DNA of 61,341 nt from an uncultured Saprospiraceae bacterium (GTDB taxonomy: Bacteria; Bacteroidota; Bacteroidia; Chitinophagales; Saprospiraceae), in the NCBI GenBank assembly GCA_937959275.1, contig CALGLU010000066.1, forward strand, positions 1 through 61,341, written 5' to 3'. Shown here one piece after another: positions 54,488-61,341 of the stretch; positions within the stretch are counted from its first letter, which is position 1; every line of letters begins with the position of its first letter. The position numbers and the translations under genes were made by a program. The notes beneath the pieces are model-generated. The model searched no databases. It was not told the origin of the DNA and saw nothing but the letters and a program-made list of their open reading frames with translations.

Positions 54488-56272
54488 TTGATATTAGATA
54501 TCCTAACAACAGAACAGTTTACTTTGGCAACTACATTACATACTAATCCACTTATCTGTTTGAAAAAATTCTTTCACAGAGATCAAATGCAGATTGGCTT
54601 TTATTTCGACTATAGTCAATCCATCTATCGGCAGCTCAAGTCGATTCAAGGTGCACGATACAGCAAGTCATTCAAATGCTTATATGTCCCTTGTACGCAT
54701 GCCGCATTTAATGAATTTAAAGCGCTAGGCTATACTTATAAAATTGTCAAAACACAGGATAACACAAGCAGAACCAGGCAATCCCCAGAGAAGTCTGCTC
54801 TATCTGCCATCACACTTACTGATCCAACGAATGAGGGAAGAAAGTTGGACACAGACATACAAATCTTAACAGGTTTGGAAAAGATCACCTGGCAAGACTA
54901 TAGCTTTTTTATTAACATTCAGTATAGTCAAGAGCAAACGGACTTTTTAAAAACGCTTTACGGTAGCTATTGGAACAAGAAGCATGGGCAATGGGTTTGT
55001 AAAGGCACACTGCAAAATTTGCGCAGCTTGCAAAAGCAATATCAATATTGGGATGAAGCAACTTATCAAAGATTAGTGGAGTTGACAACTGCTTACAGCC
55101 AACAGGGAAAACTTATCATCAAGTCAATACCACATGATTTTGCAAAACTTGAAGTGAAGATTAAGTACGCCAGCAAAGCAGTCGAGTTAGTCAAGAAAAT
55201 TCCATTGCGGCAATATGATCCTAACTCAGAGTCTTGGCTGATTCCAAGAGATAGGAAGGTCGTAGAGAGGTTTATTGAATTATGCAAGATCGAAGGTTAT
55301 ACAGTTCGAGAGCAATTTAGTTGGGAAGTGGAGATGCCATTAGCCAAAAGTCGGAATGGCGAAAAATGGCTAAAATCAGTATTGCACGGTGTGCCAGCTG
55401 AGCAATTGGAATTAATGCAATTGTATGCTAAAGTCTTTATTCGTGAGAATTACAGCTATCAAACGATGAAGGCGTATTGTTCAGCATTTCGCAGGTACCT
55501 ATATTCTCTTCCAGACCTGCAAGCCATTAATGATAGGACGAGGCCAGAAATAGAAGATTATCTTAATGCTATTGCGCTGGAGAAGGTCAGCTATCAAGAG
55601 TTGAATCGTCACATTAGCGCGATCAAGTTTTATTATGAAAAATTAGGTGGTTGGACAAAAATGCGCTTGTCCCAAGTGAACAGACCAAAGCGTGCGAAGA
55701 GTCTGCCTCATATTTTTAGTCTTGCAGAAGTAAAACGTTTATTTTCTTTTGTTAAGAATCCAAAACACAGATGTGCCTTGTTTTTAGCTTATGGGTGTGG
55801 TCTAAGAGCTGGTGAAGTTGTCTCACTTCAGGTCCGTGACATCATGATTGATCGACAACAGATTTTTATACGAGGTTCGAAAGGCAAAAAGGATAGAGTC
55901 GTGATGATGCCAAAAAGTATTCTTCCGATATTACAGGAGCACATGCAGCAGAACAGTCCAGACCACTGGCTTTTCCCTGGTCAAAATAGAAAACGGCCAT
56001 ACAGTCGATCGAGCCTGCGCAACATCTTTAAGTCAGCTGTTGCGAAAGCGGGATTGGATAGTCGGCATAAGCTTCATAATCTTCGACACAGTTTTGCGAC
56101 ACATTTGATGGAAAGTGGGACTCAACAACGCTTGATCCAAAAGTTATTAGGTCATAGCAGTTCGAAAACGACGGAAATTTATACGCATATTAGCAAAGGA
56201 AGTATTACTCAGGTTGAGAGTCCGTTAGATAAATTGGGACTTGGAGAAGAGGGAAAAAACGTTAAGAAATGA
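54488..56272 (+). CDS. Integron-integrase-like tyrosine recombinase with three HARP-like repeats
   Basis: Site-specific recombinase of 594 residues, TTG start (an ATG at 54587 is the alternative). Residues about 34-80, 138-185 and 218-270 are three related modules of the pattern 'F/I-x-YS..., aromatic core, W-x-V/IP', resembling HARP domains. A SAM-like core-binding domain follows (about 290-400). The catalytic set is complete: Arg 440 in GLRAGEVVSL, Lys near 465, His 530 and Arg 533 in LHNLRHSFATHL, His 556 in LLGHSSSKTT, Tyr 565 in IYTHIS. The C-terminus YTHISKG...VESPLDKL recalls IntI, but the IntI-specific insertion before the HxxR motif is absent. The cassette array starts 25 bases after its stop, in the same direction. 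Confidence 0.88.
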   Translation: MILDILTTEQFTLATTLHTNPLICLKKFFHRDQMQIGFYFDYSQSIYRQLKSIQGARYSKSFKCLYVPCTHAAFNEFKALGYTYKIVKTQDNTSRTRQSPEKSALSAITLTDPTNEGRKLDTDIQILTGLEKITWQDYSFFINIQYSQEQTDFLKTLYGSYWNKKHGQWVCKGTLQNLRSLQKQYQYWDEATYQRLVELTTAYSQQGKLIIKSIPHDFAKLEVKIKYASKAVELVKKIPLRQYDPNSESWLIPRDRKVVERFIELCKIEGYTVREQFSWEVEMPLAKSRNGEKWLKSVLHGVPAEQLELMQLYAKVFIRENYSYQTMKAYCSAFRRYLYSLPDLQAINDRTRPEIEDYLNAIALEKVSYQELNRHISAIKFYYEKLGGWTKMRLSQVNRPKRAKSLPHIFSLAEVKRLFSFVKNPKHRCALFLAYGCGLRAGEVVSLQVRDIMIDRQQIFIRGSKGKKDRVVMMPKSILPILQEHMQQNSPDHWLFPGQNRKRPYSRSSLRNIFKSAVAKAGLDSRHKLHNLRHSFATHLMESGTQQRLIQKLLGHSSSKTTEIYTHISKGSITQVESPLDKLGLGEEGKNVKK

Positions 56273-56290
56273 TGGGAAACGGGGGGATAT

Positions 56291-56306
56291 AAACAAGTTA
56301 TCCACA
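56291..56306 (+). other. attI-like cassette insertion site
   Basis: AAACAAG^TTATCCACA: the putative crossover lies between G56297 and T56298. The left half resembles the attI1 core AAACAAAG^TTA of class 1 integrons. The right half, GTTATCCACA (56297-56306), is the exact complement of TGTGGATAAC at 58068-58077, the other end of the same cassette. Confidence 0.65.
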
Positions 56307-58128
56307 AGACAAAATGAAAAAATCTAACTTGGCTACTATACTAATTCTATTAATGACTTTCTTAAGTTGTTCAATTCAAAACGAAATAGAAGGAGTAAAA
56401 CAAAATACAATGGATTTAAAAACTGAGATGAAAAACGATTTTGAAGAAATAATAAATTACTTCAAATCCAAAGGTGAAATGCATGCTGTAACTGAAGCTA
56501 ATACAAGATCATTTATTAATTACTTACTTGATCAAACGGAATACACAACAAAGAAACTGACTGATCTAATTAGTAAAGTAAACTATGAAACTATAGAATG
56601 TGATCAGCAATACAAATTGTGGCCCCATATTGAATTGTGGAGAGGTGTTGATGATTACGGATCTGTAGCTATAATAAGCCATGATGGTGATCATACAGAT
56701 ATAGAAGATTTAGGTAATATTGTTATTGGTCGATATGATAATTATACTATTAAACCTGATTCCGTCAGACTAAAAGAATTAAAAGAAAGACAATCCGTCA
56801 AAGTTGACATAAACAAATATCCTATTTCTCAGCTAGGTTATCATGAATATAGGTTCAATCAAACTGCTCTATTCTATGCTTGGATAACAAATATTTGGCA
56901 AGCAGTACAAGGACATAAATGTGGAATTCCGGTTAAAACAATAGAAAATAACAGCATAAATACTTTCTATCTTAACGATTGTCTTGAAAGAGATCTATCT
57001 GAATTTCATGAATTCTCATATGGTGATAAACCAGAAAGACTAAAAAATCCGTTTCCAAGAAAGCTGACTCTCATTGAATTATTTCTCAGAGTATCTCAAT
57101 CTACTTATCCTTTCAATCCATTTAATACCTATTGGAGATATTTTGAAAAAGACGGTCAAATTCAAGAAATCGGCACCTATGAATTTAAAACAGGAATAAG
57201 GAAGGGTCAAATATCAGGAAAAGTAGATTCCGAATTAACAGATATTAAAATTCATAAGGATTCTAAGGATGCATTATTGCACATCAGATATTTTACAAAT
57301 GAAATGATTAATAAAGGTTGGCAAGAAAAACTAAGACCTTTAAACTTACCCTCTAAATTTGATAAAAATGCATTTCAATTCGTTTATTGGACTGGAATTA
57401 ATAGGACTGAAGACCAATCAACAAAATTAACAGAGCAGGAGGTAACAGAACTTGAAAAATTCTTTGGAATAAAATTGCCCAATAGTTATTTCCATTATTT
57501 AAGAATCTTTAACGGAAGACAACATAATTCCTACAACATGTTCTTCCCTATAGATGATTTATATACAATCCACATTAAGAAGTTTTACACTATTGAAGAA
57601 TTGTATCAATATAATAAAATTGAAACTATCCGCAATTCAAATAACCTAATAATTGGCGAATCAGTTGACAGTGCAAAAGTTGGAATCAATCTAATAGAAA
57701 AAACTAAATCATATGGCAAAATAACAATACAATCAGATGGGATAATCAAGGAATGTGATTACTCATTTGAGATATTTGCAAAGTATGCTCAAGGATCACC
57801 AAAGCAACCTGAAATATATGCAGCTGAGCAAAATGACGCCGATTTTCTCAAAAAGAGATTGAATGAAGGATGGGATTATAGTACTTCTTATCAATACCAA
57901 AATGCATTAAGCCAAGCAGCAGAACATAATTCCTATGATGCATTAGAAGTACTTTTAAAAGCTGGAGCAAGACTTAAACACAAAAAATATCGTGATCATA
58001 TGAAAGGCACCTATGATGAAAGAACAATGGAAATATTGGATAAATATCACAATGAAGAGTAATGTCCTGTGGATAACAACGTGTGATCACAGCATACCCT
58101 TCGGGATACGCTGGATACACGTAATCCG
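56298..58128 (+). mobile_element. Integron-type gene cassette 1
   Basis: A 1.83-kb unit holding one gene with a 16-base leader and only 8 bases after its stop before the attC-like site. Its two ends are complementary over 10 bases (GTTATCCACA / TGTGGATAAC), as expected when the boundary sequences pair in the attC of the excised circle. Its base composition is clearly more AT-rich than the recombinase gene beside it. Confidence 0.72.
56314..58062 (+). CDS. Cassette-borne lipoprotein with SUKH and ankyrin-like regions
   Basis: A 582-residue lipoprotein (lipobox LMTFLSC, Cys 19) followed by a short coiled segment (VKQNTMDLKTEMKNDFEEII). Residues about 55-360 match nothing I recognise. Residues about 370-490 are a SUKH (SMI1/KNR4) domain: LTEQEVTELEKFFGIKLPNS, YFHYLRIFNGR, then FFPIDDL. 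Residues 505-560 contain an ankyrin-like helix pair (NALSQAAEHNSYDALEVLLK AGA when read through). SUKH proteins often act as immunity proteins against polymorphic toxins, which fits a periplasmic anchored protector. It is the sole gene of cassette 1. Confidence 0.7.
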   Translation: MKKSNLATILILLMTFLSCSIQNEIEGVKQNTMDLKTEMKNDFEEIINYFKSKGEMHAVTEANTRSFINYLLDQTEYTTKKLTDLISKVNYETIECDQQYKLWPHIELWRGVDDYGSVAIISHDGDHTDIEDLGNIVIGRYDNYTIKPDSVRLKELKERQSVKVDINKYPISQLGYHEYRFNQTALFYAWITNIWQAVQGHKCGIPVKTIENNSINTFYLNDCLERDLSEFHEFSYGDKPERLKNPFPRKLTLIELFLRVSQSTYPFNPFNTYWRYFEKDGQIQEIGTYEFKTGIRKGQISGKVDSELTDIKIHKDSKDALLHIRYFTNEMINKGWQEKLRPLNLPSKFDKNAFQFVYWTGINRTEDQSTKLTEQEVTELEKFFGIKLPNSYFHYLRIFNGRQHNSYNMFFPIDDLYTIHIKKFYTIEELYQYNKIETIRNSNNLIIGESVDSAKVGINLIEKTKSYGKITIQSDGIIKECDYSFEIFAKYAQGSPKQPEIYAAEQNDADFLKKRLNEGWDYSTSYQYQNALSQAAEHNSYDALEVLLKAGARLKHKKYRDHMKGTYDERTMEILDKYHNEE

Positions 58129-58137
58129 TTAGGCATC
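58068..58137 (+). other. attC-like recombination site between cassettes
   Basis: R''-like GGATAAC (58071-58077) and R'-like GTTAGGC (58128-58134, matching the core GTTRRRY) bound a 64-nt imperfect palindrome. The stem pairs ACGTGT with ACACGT, ATC with GAT, and CAGC with GCTG, with unpaired G58085 and A58089 on the same arm, and an apical CCC-ttc-GGG. Unpaired bases on one arm are characteristic of attC. Crossover is expected between G58128 and T58129. Confidence 0.72.
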
Positions 58138-58165
58138 ATCAAGGCAAATAGAATACACGATAAAC

Positions 58166-59074
58166 ATGAAATTCGAAGTATTAATAAATGACACAATAGA
58201 TAATCTAATTCCTGATTCAGGAATTGAGAATGCTGCGAAAATTCATCTTATCAGTATGATCAATGATTTTGAAGATGGAAAATGGAGATTTGAAAAATTC
58301 CAAGATACAATTTGGAACAATGTTGGACTAACGGCATTGTCAGTCAGAGAGCGAGAAGCCCTTTATGGAGAGCCAATGTCCATAATGAAAGCCGCTGCTC
58401 AAAACCTAAGAATCCTTAATGACGACGCTTATGGAAGTGGTAGTGAAATAGCAGAGATTCTACTGTATGCCGTAATGAGTCATCATCATAATGCACTGCC
58501 TGTAGTACCCAAATTATTTTATAAGCAGAATGCAAATGATCCAGCTAAAGGAGCTGATAGTGTACACATTGTCATAGAAGACAATGATTTCTCACTCTGG
58601 TTCGGTGAATCAAAATTTTTCAACTCTATCGAAGATGCACGGCTTTATGAAATAATAAATTCTGTAATTGAATCTCTTGGAACTGGAAAACTCAAAAAAG
58701 AAAATAGCATTATTACTAACCTGTCAGACCTGCATGAAATTGGAATTGATGAGGAATTAAAAAACAGAATTATAGAGACTTTAAAACCAAGTGAATCAAT
58801 AGATAAAATCAAACCAAAACTTCACATACCTATAATGCTATTAAATGAATGCTTAATTACTCAGGATCAAGTCGACATCTCAGAAAAATATAAAAATGAT
58901 TTAATTGAATATCACAAGGATAGAGCGAAATCGTATTTCACGAAGTTGTTAAAAAAACTTAGAGGAGTTCATTTGTTCGAAGAAATTACATTTCATTTAA
59001 TTATAATTCCTGTTTTCAAAAAACAACCAATAATTAGAGACTTCAATGAAACTGCAAAATTCTTAAAGAAATAG
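58166..59074 (+). CDS. hamA: HamA-like (DUF1837) nuclease of a Hachiman-type system
   Basis: A 302-residue protein matching DUF1837, the HamA subunit of Hachiman anti-phage defence. A PD-(D/E)xK-like site is visible: Glu 94/97 in SGSEIAEILLY, Asp 131 in KGADSVHIV, and Glu 148 and Lys 150 in LWFGESKFF. Studied HamA proteins are DNA nucleases held in check by HamB until damage or infection. The N-terminal 85 residues are helical with KAAAQNLRIL. It ends 2 bases before the hamB start, so translation is coupled. The DUF call is strong; activity is inferred. Confidence 0.85.
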   Translation: MKFEVLINDTIDNLIPDSGIENAAKIHLISMINDFEDGKWRFEKFQDTIWNNVGLTALSVREREALYGEPMSIMKAAAQNLRILNDDAYGSGSEIAEILLYAVMSHHHNALPVVPKLFYKQNANDPAKGADSVHIVIEDNDFSLWFGESKFFNSIEDARLYEIINSVIESLGTGKLKKENSIITNLSDLHEIGIDEELKNRIIETLKPSESIDKIKPKLHIPIMLLNECLITQDQVDISEKYKNDLIEYHKDRAKSYFTKLLKKLRGVHLFEEITFHLIIIPVFKKQPIIRDFNETAKFLKK

Positions 59075-59076
59075 GT

Positions 59077-61203
59077 ATGGATGTATTTGAAAATTGTCAC
59101 GTCATAAATGAAAATATAATTAGTGGAAATACTGTATTAGCAAGAAATCAGTTAATCCAAGTACTTGATTTTTTGAAAAATGAAAACTTAGAAAAATCAT
59201 CGTTAGTAAACAATTTATTAAGACAAACAGGACTGTATCCATATATTGATTACGATTCTGCTAATTGGTCGGACAAATTCGTCTTAGAAGCATTTAAAGC
59301 TGATGTAGGAATTAAAGAACCTGTTACTCTGCATAGAGAGCAATCCCACTTACTAAAATTATTATTAGAAGGAAGAAATGTTGCAATTAGTGCTCCTACA
59401 AGTTTTGGCAAAAGCTTTGTAATCGACTCCTACATTGCAATAGCAAAACCTAAAACTGTAGTAATTATTGTACCAACCATTGCATTGACAGATGAGACCA
59501 GAAGGCGACTCTATAAAAAGTTTTCGGATGAATACAGGATTATTACAACAACTGATTGTGAACTTGAGGAAAAGAATATTTTGATATTCCCTCAAGAAAG
59601 AGCAATAAACTATTTAGACAAACTAAAATCTATAGATATACTTATCATAGATGAGTTTTATAAAGCAAGTTCCAAATATGACAAAGAAAGATCACCTACA
59701 TTATTAAAGGCAATCATCAAACTTGGTAAAATATCCAAACAAAAATATTTTCTCGCTCCAAACATTAAAAATTTCGAAAAAAATGTTTTTACGGAAGACA
59801 TGGAGTTTGTAGAAAAGTTAGACTTTAATACTGTATACCTAAAATCACATGACTATTTCAATGAAATACAAGGAGATGAAGAAAAGAAAACACAGAAGCT
59901 TCTTGAAATACTAAAATCCAATTCTGATAAAAGTCTGATATATGCAGCATCGTACTCTCAAATAAGAAAAGTATCATTAATTGTTCTTGAGAACTTTGAC
60001 TTATTCGAATCAGAATTAGTTCAGGACTTTTCTTCTTGGTTGGAAGAAAATTATGAGTTTAATTGGGCACTACCGAAATTAGTTAAAAGAGGTTTTGGAA
60101 TACACAATGGTCAGCTTCATAGATCCCTAAGCCAAATTCAAGTTAAATTATTTGAAGAGGTACAAGGAATAAGAGGTTTAATATCCACATCTTCTCTAAT
60201 TGAAGGTGTTAATACATCTGCAAAGAATGTAATTATTTGGAAGAACCGAAAAGGTGGAAGAGGTAATGCAAGATTAGATAGTTTTACCTTTAAAAACATT
60301 ATTGGCAGAGGAGGAAGAATGTTTATTCACTTCATTGGAAATATATATCTTCTCGAAGAACCACCTGCTGAAGATGATACACAGTTGTCGATTGAATTCC
60401 CCGATGCGGCTTTAACTGATATTGATGAAGAAAAATACAGTAACGAGCTTTCTGAAGATCAAATAGACAAAATTAAAATCTACAAAGAAGAGATGGATTC
60501 CATTATAGGAGAAAAAGGTTCCTATGATAAAATTTCAGCTGAGAGTAAAATGCAATCATCTGATTCTTCCATCATTAAGAAGCTTGCCATAGACATGGGC
60601 AGTAAACCAACAACTTGGAAAGGATTAAGCTATCTCAATTCCGATGACCCAAATGACTGGGAATACTTTATAAAAAAAGTAACATGGCTTGATCCTGGCA
60701 AATGGGGAGATGGGCCATATGGCGAGCAACATGCCAAATTTGTAGGTTTCATGAAGGTGTTACCTATGAATTGGAATCACACTATTCCTGAGATTCTAAA
60801 GCAGCTCGAGGAATATGATTTAGATATAGATAGCTTCTTCAAACTTGAAAGAATAGTAACTTTTAAATTTGCATCTATAATGAGCGACATAAATGCACTA
60901 CAGAAAAAGATGCTACCGTCTGGTGTAGACATATCGCCATTTGTATCAAAACTATCATCTGCATTTCTTCCACCATTAGTATACACATTAGAAGAATATG
61001 GTGTGCCCAGAATGGTATCAAGAAAAATTCATAATTCTGGGCTAATTAACTTAGAAAGAATGGATGTTCCAATTCATGATATTATATCGGAATTTATTGA
61101 AATTGGTGAAGAGAAATTACTTTCTATTGATACACTATCAAAGTTTGATAAATACATAGTAAGATATTTTTACAATGGTATCCAAATGAATGACGATGCC
61201 TAA
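59077..61203 (+). CDS. hamB: HamB-like superfamily 2 helicase of a Hachiman-type system
   Basis: A 708-residue SF2 helicase. The Q-motif-like LHREQSHLLKLLLEGR leads to Walker A SAPTSFGKSF (105-114), motif Ia VVIIVPTIALTDETRRRL, Walker B ILIIDEFYKA (188-197), then in the second RecA domain GFGIHNGQLHRSL, LISTSSLIEGVN and motif VI NIIGRGGRMF. The C-terminal 230 residues are helical and match the HamB-type architecture. HamB is thought to scan DNA and restrain or license HamA. The stop codon TAA lies in the R'' box of the interrupted attC. Confidence 0.85.
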   Translation: MDVFENCHVINENIISGNTVLARNQLIQVLDFLKNENLEKSSLVNNLLRQTGLYPYIDYDSANWSDKFVLEAFKADVGIKEPVTLHREQSHLLKLLLEGRNVAISAPTSFGKSFVIDSYIAIAKPKTVVIIVPTIALTDETRRRLYKKFSDEYRIITTTDCELEEKNILIFPQERAINYLDKLKSIDILIIDEFYKASSKYDKERSPTLLKAIIKLGKISKQKYFLAPNIKNFEKNVFTEDMEFVEKLDFNTVYLKSHDYFNEIQGDEEKKTQKLLEILKSNSDKSLIYAASYSQIRKVSLIVLENFDLFESELVQDFSSWLEENYEFNWALPKLVKRGFGIHNGQLHRSLSQIQVKLFEEVQGIRGLISTSSLIEGVNTSAKNVIIWKNRKGGRGNARLDSFTFKNIIGRGGRMFIHFIGNIYLLEEPPAEDDTQLSIEFPDAALTDIDEEKYSNELSEDQIDKIKIYKEEMDSIIGEKGSYDKISAESKMQSSDSSIIKKLAIDMGSKPTTWKGLSYLNSDDPNDWEYFIKKVTWLDPGKWGDGPYGEQHAKFVGFMKVLPMNWNHTIPEILKQLEEYDLDIDSFFKLERIVTFKFASIMSDINALQKKMLPSGVDISPFVSKLSSAFLPPLVYTLEEYGVPRMVSRKIHNSGLINLERMDVPIHDIISEFIEIGEEKLLSIDTLSKFDKYIVRYFYNGIQMNDDA

Positions 61204-61341
61204 TCGAGTAGACGGACCCACCAGCGGTCGCTGATGGGTTGCGCCTCTCACACCACACGGACATACGGGTCTCGTATCCGGCGGTTCACTAAATCGAAAA
61301 TTTGAATTTTGAGTAGTAATCGGTCATGGAAACATAGCCTT
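61204..61341 (-). mobile_element. Group II intron, 3' end (continues off the window)
   Basis: On the minus strand the sequence reads a domain V-like hairpin (GAACCGCCGGATACG with CGTATGTCCGTGTGGTG), GTGAGAGG, a domain VI-like hairpin (ACCCATCAGCG with CGCTGGTGGGT) and the terminal CTACTCGAT. This is the standard 3' end of a bacterial group II intron, ending in AY. The intron begins its 3' exon at TAGGCATC, i.e. inside the R'' box of the cassette 2 attC. The exact boundary may be 61203 or 61204. The rest of the intron is to the right. Confidence 0.78.
61289..61341 (-). CDS. Group II intron reverse transcriptase/maturase, C-terminal fragment
   Basis: Only the last 17 codons and stop are inside the window: GYVSMTDYYSKFKFSI then TAG. 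Intron-encoded reverse transcriptases commonly end in a phrase like GLVSLxDYY, and domain V follows within 4 bases of the stop, as expected for an RT encoded in domain IV. The start lies beyond the window's right edge. Confidence 0.6.
   Translation of the reverse strand, partial: GYVSMTDYYSKFKFSI

Larger units (their letters stand above)
58129..61203 (+). mobile_element. Integron-type gene cassette 2 (Hachiman-like defence)
   Basis: Begins TTAGGCATC (58129-58137) and ends GATGCCTAA (61195-61203), an exact 9-base complement that extends to 12 of 13 with one mismatch. The end is the R'' half of an attC whose remainder is displaced by a group II intron. The cassette carries two genes, hamA- and hamB-like, in one operon; the hamB stop codon lies inside the R'' sequence. 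Confidence 0.72.

Noticed and set aside
54488-56272. Recombinase as a phage or conjugative-element integrase
   Set aside because: No phage or conjugation genes flank it and no tRNA attachment site is present; the cassette boundaries beside it give a better explanation.

Overview
The window looks like part of a Bacteroidota chromosome, most likely from the Saprospiria. The main reasons are C-terminal type IX secretion (T9SS) sorting domains of both type A and type B, two secreted proteins ending in what looks like the '3-coathanger stack' tail common in that class, many lipoproteins, TAnnTTTG-like promoter boxes, an ECF sigma/anti-sigma pair of a Bacteroidota kind, and AT-rich DNA. I saw no rRNA, tRNA or CRISPR array.

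Left part (1-18 kb): mostly housekeeping genes. These are a PqqB-like MBL-fold lipoprotein, a Nudix hydrolase, an MtfA-like protein that has lost its protease motif, ruvC with an agmatinase-like gene, a secreted sugar dehydrogenase, CvpA, a DUF2853 protein, a nadA-glgB-yhhN operon and uvrA. A four-copy 116-bp tandem array of hairpins and several smaller palindromic repeats lie between them. A HigBA-like toxin-antitoxin pair and a frameshifted DUF5615 remnant follow uvrA.

Middle (18-34 kb): a cell-surface block on the minus strand. It holds a 2031-residue T9SS type B protein, two paralogous T9SS type A proteins with dockerin-like segments (one also with a cohesin-like domain), a fused anti-sigma/outer-membrane barrel protein with a 33-unit pentapeptide stalk, its ECF sigma factor and a surface lipoprotein. 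The last four form one apparent operon. Its promoter region shares a 34-nt motif with the promoter region of the second paralog, which suggests an autoregulated sigma regulon.

34-54 kb: a PfpI/glycosyltransferase pair, a ThuA-sugar dehydrogenase-PKD-cytochrome c fusion, an Lhr-like helicase, DUF1801/GyrI-like/WYL genes interspersed with covarying hairpin clusters, a secreted repeat protein, RNase R, a HicAB-like module bracketed by 47-bp direct repeats, mscL and aconitase.

Right end (54.5-61.3 kb): the most striking region. A tyrosine recombinase with three HARP-like repeats is followed by two head-to-tail gene cassettes. Each cassette begins and ends with mutually complementary boundary sequence, and an attC-like hairpin lies between them, as in an integron. 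Cassette 1 encodes a lipoprotein with SUKH and ankyrin-like regions. Cassette 2 encodes a Hachiman-like HamA/HamB defence pair. The attC expected after cassette 2 is interrupted by a minus-strand group II intron that runs off the window. This appears to be an integron-like, defence-carrying array with a non-canonical integrase in a Bacteroidota.
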